From assembly GCA_005408345.1 (NCBI GenBank), contig SEMN01000272.1:62001-126000 (forward strand): a stretch of DNA of 64,000 nt. Reading direction: 5' to 3'. The DNA is from Macquaria australasica. Lineage: Eukaryota > Chordata > Actinopteri > Centrarchiformes > Percichthyidae. Positions 11,958 to 24,600 of this stretch are shown piece after piece. The translations under genes and the position numbers were made by a program. The notes below the pieces were generated by a model, which did not search any database, had not been told where the DNA came from, and saw only the letters and a program-made list of their open reading frames with translations. Each line of letters begins with the position of its first letter. Within the stretch, counting starts at the first letter, position 1.

Positions 11958-13669
11958 CTAACTTTGAGATTTTTTCTTCATGAACAGCTTCCCTTTTGGT
12001 TTGAGTAAGAGAGACTTTTTGTGCTCCTCCACTCTTGTGGCCTCTTCCCGTCTTGCACTCCACGCCTCCATCCCTCTGTCCACCTCCGAGTTCAGCATCA
12101 CGATACGTCTCTGTGAGAGCGAACGCCAATGTTACAGGCAAAAAGCATGTAACAAACGCAGAGAGAGCGACGAGAAGATGCAAATGTATTGATACTCACT
12201 GCTAAAACTTCCCTCTCTTGCTTTCTTCTCAGCTGTCCCTTCATTAGAGGCGCTGCTCTTCCATCTGTCCAGATACACAAACAAGAAAACGTTAAACATG
12301 CGTGAGAAACTGCAAAATGTGCTAGAAGGGAAGAGTTGTTTTGGCATAAGCTAAATAAATTACCCTGAATTTAATAGGATCAGCGTCAAGTGAACTCAAT
12401 TACTCTACATAGGAATCACTGTTGACATCCGCTCCCTGCTTATGTGTGACCTCTGAATTTGGCGTCTGTTGCTTCAAAACACCTCCTAACATGTGTGACT
12501 CCGCAAAACCTAAAAGTCCAAATAAATAATACCTGCAAACGACCAATCAGGCAGATCTGTCAGAGGCCCGTATTCTGTGCCGCTTCGGGAAAGTCCATGT
12601 CTGCAAGCAAACACAAACGTTATGAGATTATGCATCTATAATGCGATAGTGGTGAGAGCAGTGTCCCCGCAAAAAAAGCCCAGTCGTCCCAAACCGCACA
12701 CTTCATCTCTGGGGGTTGACTTAGGGACCATCAACAAATTACTGCTCAAATGACACAATACTGACCTTGTTTTTAACAACACCTTCATGCTGACTTGCCC
12801 ATATAATTAACTTTTGATTAATAAATTACACTAAATTAGTCATATCAGGACACACATCTTCATATTGGCTTCTTCTGTTTTTATTTCCTGTGTAGTGATA
12901 CATTTTGGTATTGATTTTGAGTCACATTACATGGAAGCTAATTGAAAAAAACATAATATTTATACAGAACAGAACAAGCATTAGAATCAAATATGAAGAG
13001 TTGTGTCTGATGTTTCCAGTGTAGTAATCATTTCTGGTATTGGTTTGGGAGTCTCTTGGTCACAAAACGATCATTATTCTCTATTAAGGTATTTATGTAG
13101 ATTAAATGTTACACATTAAAATGCCACAATTACACGTCAGCGCTCAAATTAAGTCCGTCCCAGAATGATTTTTTTGGGTGCATTTACATTGCACAGTCAA
13201 AGCGGGTAAGAAATGGGACGCGGGCGCCATCAGAGTGCGGAGAAAGTGGAGAAACACCAAGTTAACTTACTCTTTCCTCCATTTCTCTCCACCTTGTACT
13301 CCACGTGTTGTGCTGACCTGCCTGCTGCAGAGCCTCAACGCTGGAAAACAACAAGCACAGAAACAGTCAGTCACCTGAAACGCACAGGGTACACTTTGAT
13401 CACCCCATTACGGTCTCACGAGCAGATCCGGGTGGTAGCTGAACGCATTTATGAGGCCGCTTTACTGCGCAGCGTGCGGGGCAGGGCCGTGAGCACCGGG
13501 CCCCGCCGTTACCGTATTCACGGAGGTGATTCAAACAAGCAGCCGCATCGACGGCAGCGGCTGCTACGAGGCTCAACTCTGAGGTTTCCGCGGCTCTCGC
13601 ACGCAACAAGATTTGGCGAATAACCTCTGGCTCACCTGAGCGGCACAGCGTCCTCGCGGGGGCCGCCAT
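11958..13669 (-). CDS. mrpl52: mrpl52, large mitochondrial ribosomal subunit protein mL52
   Basis: Component of the 39S subunit of the mitochondrial ribosome. It is easily missed because its five coding exons are tiny: 13636-13669, 13271-13340, 12533-12600, 12200-12264 and 11958-12110, together 390 nt, a 129-residue protein (human about 123). All junctions are GT-AG and in phase. Residues 1 to about 30 (MAAPARTLCRSALRLCSRQV) are Arg-rich without acids, a mitochondrial presequence. The diagnostic blocks are YGPLTDLPDWSFADGR, then PLMKGQLRRKQEREVLARR, then VMLNSEVDRGMEAW, and the basic LKPKG segment near the C-terminus, each aligning with human MRPL52. The start ATG is in GCCGCCATG on the complementary + strand, next to a CpG-rich promoter. 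In human MRPL52 is also a neighbour of MMP14. Identification is firm; no experimental transcript is available. Confidence 0.95.
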
Positions 13670-13690
13670 GTTGTCTGCGCTACTCCGCGT

Positions 13691-13709
13691 TGACCACCAG
13701 GCGGCGCTA
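13691..13709 (+). promoter_or_regulatory. CTCF-like motif at the mrpl52 5' end
   Basis: TGACCACCAGGCGGCGCTA matches the core CTCF consensus CCASYAGRKGGCRS at 13 of 14 positions. It lies about 20 bp upstream of the mrpl52 start codon in CpG-rich sequence. Occupancy is inferred, not shown. Confidence 0.5.
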
Positions 13710-14706
13710 CAGGCGCACCGCGGGGGCCTGGCCGTCAGGGCCTCTGTGCCTTTGTTTTCAACAGGGAGAATTAGGTGTTTTGTGACTCAAAAATACCAAG
13801 CTGCACCAGGACCCCCAGAGGACCCCCCCAAAAGGTCCACTGTCTTTTTATTATCTTTCTTTTGGTAATCTGATTGACTTTAAATTTCTCTGATGCAATT
13901 CGAGTATAATATCAACTGAGGCGCAGGTACCTTCATTATGGTTGATTTCCGAGCATATAATGAAGCTGTCGTGTACAGTCTGCTCTCAATAATCATTGAA
14001 ATAGCAGACATTTTGACATGTCATAGGAGGAAACTATTTCATGTAGTTATTGTGCATGCTGGTTGACTGGTATGGCTTATTGGGACTCTTGAATACAACA
14101 GCCACGTTATAGTTACACCTGTGCTTTTCCTGCTATAAGTCAAATTATCTGCCATGGAAGAGGCCTATATTTTGTGATCTAATTCATGGGTGGTTTTGCC
14201 AATGTTGGTTTATGAAAGGCATCCGATTAGGTGATGGAGACGTCATTGGCCTGTTCTCTGTAAGAAACGGAAAATGTTTCTGTTTTTTGTTTTTGTTTTT
14301 TCAAGCTTATAAATAGTGTGAGTGCATGTCTCCTGGAGGGTGGACGGTTTTCTCTTCGTTGCACCTGTAGCTTTATGCATTTTAATGTGAAGCACCCTGA
14401 GTTTACCTCTGTTTCATTCCACTGAAGCGTTAAAGGACCACTCCACTGATTTTACAAGTCAGGTGACTCGTCATGAGGAGTAGTTTTCAGCCTGTGAAAA
14501 CAGTTGTTTGATGTCTCCTGAGGCTGCAGACGAGCTTTGTCAAGTCTGAGAAAACAACCCCTGATGATGTCACGGTGATGTCACCAGGGGGGTCATCTCA
14601 GCTTGAGACAGGAGACTGAGACGTTTTAATAGAAAGCCTGCGTTACAAAGTGGGAGCATGAAGTTCGAAAGACATGGGTGTTTTATTAGACAGGGAGGGT
14701 CTAATG

Positions 14707-14898
14707 CAGTGGTTCACCACCTTTTTCACTTTCAACCCCTTTAAATAATGAGTACTGAGAGAAGTTGGGAAGAAAAACAATTTTGTGTAACAAAAATGTA
14801 TTTTTTTCTGTCTTATTCCCTCCTCAATCATCTTGTGACCCCTTGGATTTATATTATGACCCCTTGGGGGATCCCGATCCCTACCTTTGGTACCACTG
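14707..14898. mobile_element. hAT-like MITE, 'CAGTGGTTC...GACCCC' family, with perfect 8-bp TSD
   Basis: A 192-bp element beginning CAGTGGTTCACCACC and ending TTTGGTACCACTG, flanked by exact GTCTAATG duplications at 14699-14706 and 14899-14906. The internal TCTTGTGACCCCTTGG ties it to the elements at 7857 and 9033. The perfect duplication marks it as the youngest copy here. Confidence 0.85.
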
Positions 14899-15854
14899 GT
14901 CTAATGAAGGAGGCTATCGAGTTGTGTTACAGGAAGTGTATGATCCAGGGTTTCTGGAGCTTGACCCAGACTTTGGACTCAAAGTCAGGATATCAGAGCC
15001 TCTGTCGCTCCAATTTTGACCATTATTTTTTTATGATCTGTTCTCTCATGAGTCCCCCAACTTTAAAGAAGTGCAATAGTAAAACACTTAAGTGCCCCTT
15101 TAAGGTTTGGTGACAAACATCTATTATCTAGCATACTGAAATTAGGCTTCTCAAACAATAAACATCACATTTCTGCAGCTCCTAGTATGTTAAATGTTGT
15201 GTTTGCATGCCTGCCCCTTTGAAGAAAGGATTACACTAAGAGGGGGGTTGAGATAGCTGGCGAAGGAGAGCACTTGATGTGTCTATCTGGAAGTATTATC
15301 GACATGACTGTGTTTCGCTGGGACAGAACTTGCTGACAGCCGCTCTTCAAAGTATTGTTTTTGTATGAACTGCTCCGCCACTAAGCCCCGAAGAATTTCT
15401 CTGTTAGCTTTTCAGACAAGTTCCCACTCGCAGCCTGTGAGGTAAACGCCGAGAGTCTGCAGAGGCTGCTGCAGGGACTCCGGTGAACCGCAGGGGCCAT
15501 GAAAGGCTCCATATGGAGGGGGCTCCGGGGCACATAGAAAGCCGACAAGCCTATCCAAACACAGTAGTGCTTTATCAGGGCCTGGTGTGTTTAGGTGTGT
15601 CCGTTAACTGCCACAAACTGCCGGAATCGGGGCTGACTAGGGCCGGCCAGTCCTGAAATAGTAGCGGGATGTTTACCCTGTAACCTCCTTGGAGAACTCA
15701 GACACGCCGAAAAAATTCACCAGCCGCCTCACTCCGCCGTGTCCCTCCGCGCATTCCACAGGCTGGTGGTACAATAAAGTAGCGCCTTTGCCTGAACGAC
15801 GCAGTTTTATGCGATTTGACTGTGATGCAGAATAACGGCGATTACAAATATTGT

Positions 15855-16190
15855 GGTGGAGGAAGCACTCTGATTCTTTTTAAACTAAGCAATACCACGA
15901 TGTAGAAATACTCCATTACAAGTAAAAGTCATGCATTTTACGTTTTGCTTAGTATAAGTGGCAATGTGTAAAAGTAGTGTGTAAAAGTAGTGTGTCATAT
16001 TTAATAATGATCATTTGTTTTGCGTGGAAAATCTTAATTTGCAAAGTAACTAATAAAAACAAGACAATATTTCCCTCTTACGTGCAGTGGAGTAGAAGTG
16101 CCAGAAAATGAAAATACTGTGTAAAGTAAAGGTGGCCTACCTTAAAATTGTACTTGAGTTACTGCAGTTAGTCCACTTTCCACCACTGGT
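15855..16190. repeat. interspersed repeat, 'ACTTAAGTA' family, copy 3 (reverse orientation)
   Basis: Starts TGGTGGAGGAAGCACTCTGA and ends GTCCACTTTCCACCACTGG. It includes GAAATACTCCATTACAAGTAAAAG and TTGTACTTGAGTTACTGCAG in pieces, the reverse complement of blocks seen in copies 1 and 2. Confidence 0.65.
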
Positions 16191-16602
16191 TTAAAACATT
16201 AGAGTTTATTAAGGTTAATTGCACAACAGAATACATTATCAAGACAGCAGCAGGCTTGGTTTTGGTTGTGATTAATGTGATCCTGGTGGAGACATTAGTC
16301 CCTCTTTCTTTTATTCAAATGTTAACAAACTCCCTGCCATCATGTGTAATTTGTGTGTAATGTTGAGACGTAAACTCCTCATGTTTTCAAAACCCACTCC
16401 CTGAAACAAGACCAAGGACACGACCTTGGTTTCCTCACCAGCCTTGCTCACCACCACCACCAAATAATATCTTGTTGCTTTATCCTGACAGTTTAACTCA
16501 AATGTCCAAATTAGGCAACATATTATGTCAGACATCTGTATAAATACATGTAGTTTCAGGCAAATGACACGACATCTGATTAATAGATCCAGTAAGAACA
16601 TA

Positions 16603-16775
16603 AACAGAATATCACTGTACTTTAAGTATATGTGGTGCTCGTACTTATATAGCCTACGTTCACTTAAGTAAGATTTTGAATGCAGAACTTCTACTTCTAG
16701 CTTTTCAAACTGTGGTATTACTGCTTTTACTTAGATAAAAGCTTCTGTCTCTGAATTCTCCTTCCACCACCCAGC
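16603..16775. repeat. interspersed repeat, 'ACTTAAGTA' family, copy 4 (3' fragment)
   Basis: CACTTAAGTAAGATTTTGAA, TGCAGAACTTCTACTTCTAG, GTGGTATTACTGCTTTTACT and CTCCTTCCACCAC match the right-hand end of the family in + orientation. Only the terminal portion is present. Confidence 0.62.
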
Positions 16776-17149
16776 CCTCACCCCCACACATTTTAAGCCA
16801 AGAGTACTGAAGACATGACCTCAGGAGTATAGCCATGGCATTGCGTGGGTGGAAGTCTTCATTTAAAATGGCAGAAACTCCGTGGCAACATTTTTATTTT
16901 AAGTTCGACCATTGTTAACTCAAGATGCTGTGGCTGAAAGCTCCTGGAAGAAATCCAGTGAGTGGACATTTAGTTGTTTTGGTTTTTTTTCCACCCCAAA
17001 CTAGGCTACTGGTTTCAAGGCCAAGGGTGAACTTTAAAGCATATATGTGTGTGTTATGTAAAAGCATTATTTTCTTTGTGAAGAGCAGGTCTTGGCGGAG
17101 TGGGAACATCCTCGGAGGGAGTTTTTGCGTATGAATGACGACACACAGC

Positions 17150-18686
17150 CGTGGCTGGTGGAAAGGTGTTCCGGCCTGGTGGGGGAGACGAGCCGCCGCT
17201 CACTGATAAAGGAGCAGTGACGCGTCAAGCTGAACACACCGACAGAACGCGGAGTAACGGCCGCTCGGTGACTCCGCCTTCAAAATAAAAGCAAATGTAG
17301 TGCCGCTTTCGGAAACGAAGCGAATAGATAGACCACCTGGGAGTTTCTACTCGCAGAACCGCGTCTAAATATTAAACGGGGTTACAGCCTTATGTGCGAA
17401 AAGAAAACCAAAGCGGCACCACGGATTGTTTGCGATTTGGTTTCGTTTAAACGTAACGGTTTCCAGGAAGGAGTTTGTTTTGAAAAGCTGTGACCGGAAT
17501 CAGCTGTCTCCGCCGTAGCTAACTCGACGCTGTTGTAAAAAAAAAAAAAAAAGAAAGAGGGGGGAGGTAAGTAATTATTTAGGGGGAAGAAAGAAAGAAA
17601 CAAAGTTGTCGACCGTGCAATGCACACGGGGAGGGATTTTACTTATCCCGAGCGACTCGTTTAGCCCAGCACCGGTCTGCCGGGATGTAACTGTAACGGC
17701 GCGCCGGTCTCCCCGCGTTTCCTTCTCTCTCTGCAAACTTCTCCGCCGCTGTTCCGCCGAGACTCGGGACGGGGTTTCTGCTTTGAAAACGGGAATGATG
17801 AAAAGCGGTCGAGCACGGGCGGACGGACGGACGGACTGAGGGGGTCCAGCGAGTGCCCGTGTGTGCGCTTTCTGTAGCCCGGGTCGGAGTTGATCGCGTT
17901 GTTTTAGCGCTGCGTCCTGAGATGAATGGCACCAGTCGGGTGAGTCGACCATCTGAGCACAAGCGGATTTATGCTCTCGTCTACACTGGACCCACATGAA
18001 GTGGTGATAGGCTGCGTCCCGCTGAACCTCCTCTCCGCTTTGTGTTTTTAAAAAAAAAAAAGAAAATTAAAATTCAAACGGAGAGACACACACACCGCAC
18101 TGGATAACCAAGCTATCGGACCGACTTTACTTAAGTGTATTTCAGACAGTTTAACTAATAGAGAAGATGCAGATGTGGAGCCACATGAGGGTCCACAAAG
18201 GAGGCCCTCCACGACCATAGGTCACGCCGAAGTGTCCTGGATGTATGTTTCTCCTGTTTCCTGGCTGGATTGACTTGAACTATTGGCATTTGTCAAATAA
18301 TCCAATGGATTCTTCCTCACCACAGCCTACCTGTGCCTGTGGATTTTCCACATGAGGGCAAACCAGATGACTCGGAGGACTTAAGTCATGTAACCACCCT
18401 GAAATGGTTTAAAGGTCTTATTTATCTGTTCTGTATTTATTGTGTGTGTGTATATATATATAAGGGGTCCTTTTTTCTTTTTTTTTATGCTCTGTGCTTG
18501 TTTCAAGACCAGTTTTTTAAGAATTTGAAAGCTGCCATTTCATTAGTCACAGGGAAAACTGTAGATTTACTTAACATCTTTGTGCTGCTGTATATCTACC
18601 CACACTGTATTTGAGCACATTGATCTGTTAAAGGGGAACTGCAGGACTTGACTTTGCCCAGGTAAAAACACGAGAAGGCCTCCATC
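17150..18686 (+). promoter_or_regulatory. ajuba promoter and 5'UTR region
   Basis: CpG-rich DNA from about 17.15 to 18.0 kb marks a promoter. A strong donor (GGGGAG|GTAAGTAATT, intron starting 17567) and a good acceptor (ACTTTGCCCAG|GTAAAAAC, exon resuming at 18662) suggest a spliced non-coding first exon, leaving 25 nt before the ATG. If instead the whole stretch is retained, several upstream ATGs (for example 17606 and 18333) would precede the coding start. The transcription start is inferred only. Confidence 0.5.
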
Positions 18687-21600
18687 ATGGACAGGCCGAT
18701 AAGCAAGTTATTGGAGAAGTTAAAGCTAACGGACTCGGGCAGTGTGAAATTCAACAGTTCAAAGAAAAAACATGACTCTGCCAACAACTCTAATAACAGC
18801 AACGCCAACACTGGCATCTCCGGAGGCAGTGGTGGGGGCAGCGGTCTGCCACCAGCTCCCAGCTCTGCAGCTGCCTCGCCCTCAAGACCCGGCCAGTTCT
18901 CGCTTGCCTCTGCAACCACAAGCGATGCATGTGTTCCAGCGAATGGAGGAGGAGGAGGAGGAGGGATGGGAATGCCTCCCTCTCAGCTCCTCACCCCACC
19001 GCCGCCTTCCTCCACGGTGGGTGCCATACCTCCAGATGGCGATCAACCAGTTCACCCTTCCACCTTGGCACCACTGAGGCGTCGCTCCCCCCAGCAGCGA
19101 GCTTCCTGTTACCTGGGCGAGGGCGTGGACTCCCTCCTGAGGCGTGAGTCTGGCCTGGTCCCTGAGTGTGACCCTCTGGGAGCATTTGGCTCCAAGGTGT
19201 CCCTCAGTCAACGGCGCTACTCCCTGGAGCTCCAGCAGCTGGTCAGACGGCAGCAGCTCCTCTCCCAGCCGCCTCTCTCTGTTCCCCCGCCATACCCTGC
19301 CGCCACGTGCTATGGGTCGGCTCCCAGAGGTGGTGGAGGTGGCCTGGCAGAGCCTGGCTACCTCTCCGAGTCTGAGAGGCACAAACGTTTCTCTCTCCAG
19401 GAGGCTCTGTTTTACAAACGCCTGAGCACGGGCAGTGAACTGTGGGAGAGCACCAGGCCTGCGTCCCTCTCTCATCCACCGCATCGCACATCTGATGTGA
19501 CCGGAGGAGGTGTAGGAGGAGGCTTCTTTTATCCCCCAGGACCAACCCTGAGCCCATGCTCTTCATTCAGCCTCCAGGAGTCGGTGCTGGTCAGCCCCAG
19601 GTCCAGCTTTGCCTCCAGCACGGCCAGCGGTGGCGGAGGAGGGAGCCCCATGGGGAGCCGCTGCAGCAGCAACCGGACCAGTGGCATCAGCCTGGGCTAC
19701 GACTCTCGCTACTCAGCCTCTGGAGGCCTCCCTCCACAGCAGCAATCCCCCTCCATGCAGACAGGGGGCTCTGCGGCTGGTTATGGAGCTCCAGGCAGGG
19801 CCGGGGTAACCCCTGTGGAGGCCTGGACTCAATACCTGGATGGAGGGATGCGTCCAGGGGCCCATGATAGCCGACATTCCTACCCACCTGCTGTTGGAAG
19901 TCCAGGAGCAGCGTGCTACCAGGCTGGCCCGGAGTGGTGGGTAGAGCAGCAGGCAGGAGTGAGAGGAAAAGAGGGGGGTGTGATGGGAGACAGGGGCCGA
20001 TACTCAGACCTGCCTGGCACCCGGTACCAGGAAGAGCTCACTCGACTTCTACTGAGAGATGCAGCACTGGAAGGTGATGATGGGCTCCTGGAGGGCCTGA
20101 TGCTGAGGGAGTCTCTGGCCCTGACGGCTCTTTCCAAACCAAGCACGACAGCACTGGGGCCTTGCTCAGCCGGAGGGCCGGTCAAACCTCAGGAGGATCC
20201 AGGAGTTGGAGCTGGTCGGGAGGCCATGGAGAACCGCCAGGAGTTCTTTGGTGAGATCCTTTTTTAACAATAGTTTTCAGGTGACACGGTGGAAACAGGA
20301 AAGTGAGCAGGAAGGTAGCTGGGATGCAAGTTAAACAGAGCAGCATGTAACACAAATTGTAAAATCACATCCCTAATTTGAGCCAGTGCCGTCACTGTTC
20401 ATGCACGGTATCCCATGCATTCATAATGGAGCACTGGGTCGCCCAGCATCCGCCCTCAGTGTGTTATTATTGTCCTCTTCACTGCCTTGTGTCAGATCAC
20501 AGGTTTCTCTCTAAATGAAAGGGTTGTATGGCTGCATGGATGGACAGATTAATAGTTGAAAGAGTGTATGGATGGATGGTGCATTGGAACCTGCAGAGAC
20601 ATGCAGGGTTGTAGCACGCAAAGAATAAAGGAGAGGAAGGGAAGAAAAAAAAAGGCGCTCGGGCTTCAGAAACTGATCCAGACAAGTAGATATGTTTGGC
20701 TGAAGAGAAGAAAGAAAAAGAGCAAGCAGGACACACTAAAGACACATGCAGTTGGCAAAAAAAAAAAAATGAAAGTAGTGAACAGCACAGATATCAGGCT
20801 CACACCTGTAGCCAAAACATCAGGCAAAGTCAGCTGATATTTCAAGACGTTGTCAATTTGCCACAGTGTGATGCACGTAGAAGGATAATGCGGCGTATCT
20901 ACATGGCCATTAAACTGCAAAATTCTGTAACAGTCAGACACAAATTACATGGTTCCATATAAACACAGCTCCGGCCATTACTGTGAGTCACAGAAGATTA
21001 GGGCTCAGGATGTGTGTGTGTGCATACATATTGTTTCTCTGTGGCAGGGTGTGTTTCCCCTGAGTGACTTCAGGCCACAGTAACGCAGTGTGTGTGTGTG
21101 TGTGTGTGTGAGTCGTGTGTGTGCTGGTGTGTGTAATGCTGCCTTGGCGTGTGCAGGGGCGGTGTGCTGTAGCCTGTTTTTTCTGCTCAGGTATGTGTGC
21201 CCGGAGGGGACATACAATACTGTACTCCTCTCAGCCATTAGGAAGAAATCAGAAGCTCTGAGCCGTGAAGACAGACGCTCTGAGCTCGTCTGTGCCGACA
21301 CACACACACACACCCCTATATCAAAATGTAATGCTGAGCAAAGTAAAATGCTCAAAGTTAAAAAGAAAGTAAAAGTGAAACATATTGTTCTATTAACCAA
21401 GAAACTATAGACCTAGATTCAGAGCTAATCCATAAAAAACTAATTGAAAAAACTGTTTCTGTTGATGATTTTGTCCCACAAGTTCAATAATGTATACACA
21501 CAAAACTAACAAACAGTTAATTTGTCCTCTTGTGCTTCATATATTAGTTTCAAATACAGAAAGGAGGACAAATGTACAAATATTTTAATATAATAATTTA

Positions 21601-24600
21601 ATATAACAAACAAAACTATTCATGTTCATGAACCCTACAAGCCTTATCCCCTTTAAAAACAAAAGTCCCTGAATGCTGTCCCAGTCCCTTAAACCAATTC
21701 TTTACCCAACTTTTTCTATATGTAGCAGCTTCAGACATTACATTTAAAGCCTCCAGTTTGAGTCTTGGCCCTTTTTGGCTTCTGGCTTTGGCAGAGACGT
21801 GTGCCTGTTCCTAAACATCGAAGGGACCGTCCAAGAGTGTAGGACTTCTCGATTTGTGTGGCACTCCCTCAGCCACATTAGAAAGGAAAAAACGCAGGCA
21901 GACCCTTAAATAGATCCCAGAAACGCTGTGGCTCGGACCACCGCACCACTTTTCCACTTTACGTTTAGTGCCCTGACTAGTGCTGAACATGTACGCAGAC
22001 TAAACTGCAGTCTGTTAGATGAGAAACACAGAGAAGGTAGTTAGTGGCTTCAAGTGTGTGCACTATAGAGATGTGTTTTTTACAGACTAAAACTAGAACA
22101 TATGCTAATCTTTACCTAGATGCTTATTGACTTTCCTGGTCCTAACTGATATGTGAGTGGAGTACCTGACACCTACCTGGAAAAGTTAAAAGAAAGAGCT
22201 GAACATGTGTTTGTTGTTTAGTTAACTAACATTTTACAGAAAGTGACACCTTAGCCTTTGTTTCATTGACTTTTGAAATGGGGGGGGAAGGCAGTGATCT
22301 GCCATTAGATAATGATTTGAAGGAAGCAGTGATAATTTTTGTGTTTTTGTTTCCTGAGGCTCCTAACATCAGGAAAAAGTGCAATCTGTTTTAATCTCCA
22401 AATTGCTCCAATTGTGGGGTTTAAAGTCAAATTTAAAGGAGAGCCTTAAGTTAAAAAAACTCCAGGAGAAAGAAGTCATCTATTTTCTGGATCGACTGCC
22501 AGAAAGACGGATCCGGTGGAGTTTCCCTTTTAATAACAGCTTCAGCAGAGACACTTGAGTGGATGAGCAAACAGGCTGGCATGGCTAACTGGGTTTTAAC
22601 TGTGTGAAAATCCCCTAGGTGGTGCGAATGAGAGGATTTACAAGTGTTGACACTTTGTGTGGAGTTGGATTTCAGACACATCCTCTTGGAATGCGTCGTA
22701 AACGAAGTGCTAAGAGCCGCTGAGCGATTACACTCGACTAAATGCGTGTTTGTGTCCGTTTTGTGTTTTTCCCTTTTGGGCTGCCAGGAACCTGCGTGAA
22801 GTGTGGGAAAGGCGTGTACGGGGCGGATAATGCCTGCCAGGCTCTGGATAGCCTCTATCACACACGCTGCTTCACCTGTGTGTCCTGTGGTAAGTACCCC
22901 CACCCACCCTCCAGACACAACAATGATGGTTTAAAGTGTTTGAGCATAATGCTTCTATCACAACACCATTTCAACCATTTACTGTTAAAATGGATCATGC
23001 TGAGTCAATTGTCTGCCCTGCAGGACGCACCCTGAGAAACAAGGACTTCTACAATGTCAATGGCTCTGTGTACTGTAAAGAGGATTACATGGTAAGAGTT
23101 GAGGTCAAGACGTGATTTGTCATCCGTTCCACACACACACACACTCAGAGATGTTCAGAGTCAGACGATTGATTTTCAGCTAATGGTAATCTTTGTTTTA
23201 ATTACAGTTTTCAGGGTTCCAGGCTGCTGCTGAGAAGTGTAGCGTGTGTGGCCACCTTATTCTCGAACAGGTGAGGGGTGTGTGTGTGTGTGTGTGTGTG
23301 TGAGAACATGCCACATGAAGAAGTGCACAAATACTTCTAAACACTTCGTCTTATGTTAGATTTAAAGAAAAAATAATCCATCTCTTAACCTGTGCTGTGC
23401 AAGTTTTAGTCCCTTGCGTCCTATGTTTCCCACAGAGGATACAGAAATCCAGTGACGTTTTGTCTTCTTGGCTCGTCTTCGGGTTCCCACGGCAGATTTT
23501 CAGTGGAATGTTTGCCTTGGGTTTTTGATAAATACAGAAATAAGGCTCTGTAGTGATTAGCTTAAAACCTTTTTACCATATTTGAACCGCATAATACCCA
23601 TAATATAAATAGAAAGCTCACAGGGAGTCTGGGATCCACGGGCACCATTTTCTGCATAATTTGAATGGCTTAACCACATTCAAGTTTTAGGACTACAAAC
23701 GTTTAATGCAAAAAAGATTGCATAATTTGTAGCTGAACTGAAAATATTGCTACATGCAGTGGATGTACTTTCTAGTATCTGCTGGATTACTAACAGTAAA
23801 GGATATTAGTAAGACAGTATAGTAATTAATGATCATGCTGCTGTATCATTAAAAATACAGGTAGACTAATTTATACATTGTTCAGCGAGATGGAGATTTC
23901 CAGCTGATCTACTTCAGGACCCAGCGTTTATAAAAATTAGCCATGTTTTGATAATTACTTACATCATCTTATTATGACTTTCCAGTTTATTACTTAAATA
24001 AATTTAAATCAAACTAATGCTTGCAAAAGATGGGAGGCATTCAAGGTATTCATTAGAGGAGAAATTATTAGCGACACGAGCTCTAAGGCTAAACGGCGGC
24101 GGATGGAAATGGAAAGTTTAGAAAATCAAATTAGGTTACGTATAAGTTCATTCTTATAGCATGTATTGATTACGGAATGCTTTCAAAAAGGCAAACATAA
24201 AACGATAAGAAACCAATCGAACAATAAGAATTTAGATACTGCAGCAAGAACAAAAGGAGGAAAAAGGATTAATAAACTACAAAAAGAATATGATTATAAA
24301 TTCTAAGCACAATAGCAACAATTGAAAACATACACTTATGCATATATATACACACACACACACACACAGTCTAGACGAGTTATCTGCAGAAATACTTGAA
24401 AAAATACACCACTCAAAAAGAAAATGAGACAAGAAATTGTTTTAAAATCGTTTTTAAATTACTTAAATAAAGTATTGGTCTTCATTCTCAGATCCTGCAG
24501 GCTCTTGGGAACTCGTACCATCCCACCTGTTTCCGCTGTCGGGTGTGCTCCAAGGCTCTGGACGGGGTGCCTTTCACCGTGGACCAGCACAGCAACATCT

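Larger units (their letters stand above)
13710..17150. other. intergenic region between divergent mrpl52 and ajuba
   Basis: No supported coding gene. 15400-15800 is notably GC- and CpG-richer than its surroundings and has splice-like sites (CTGTGAGGTAAAC near 15440), which could mark an unannotated non-coding or 5' exon. The rest is AT-rich with three repeat copies, listed separately. Confidence 0.5.

Noticed and set aside
13668..13868. Plus-strand open frame starting MLSALLRVDHQ
   Set aside because: It overlaps the mrpl52 start on the opposite strand, has no similarity I recognise, and the open frame is explained by CpG-rich sequence.
18882..19484. 200-codon minus-strand frame and other frames inside ajuba exon 1
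   Set aside because: Shadow frames of the GC-rich, repeat-like ajuba coding exon.
20497..20962. Frames in ajuba intron 1 on both strands
   Set aside because: Lys-rich or Phe-rich chance frames in purine/pyrimidine-biased intron sequence.
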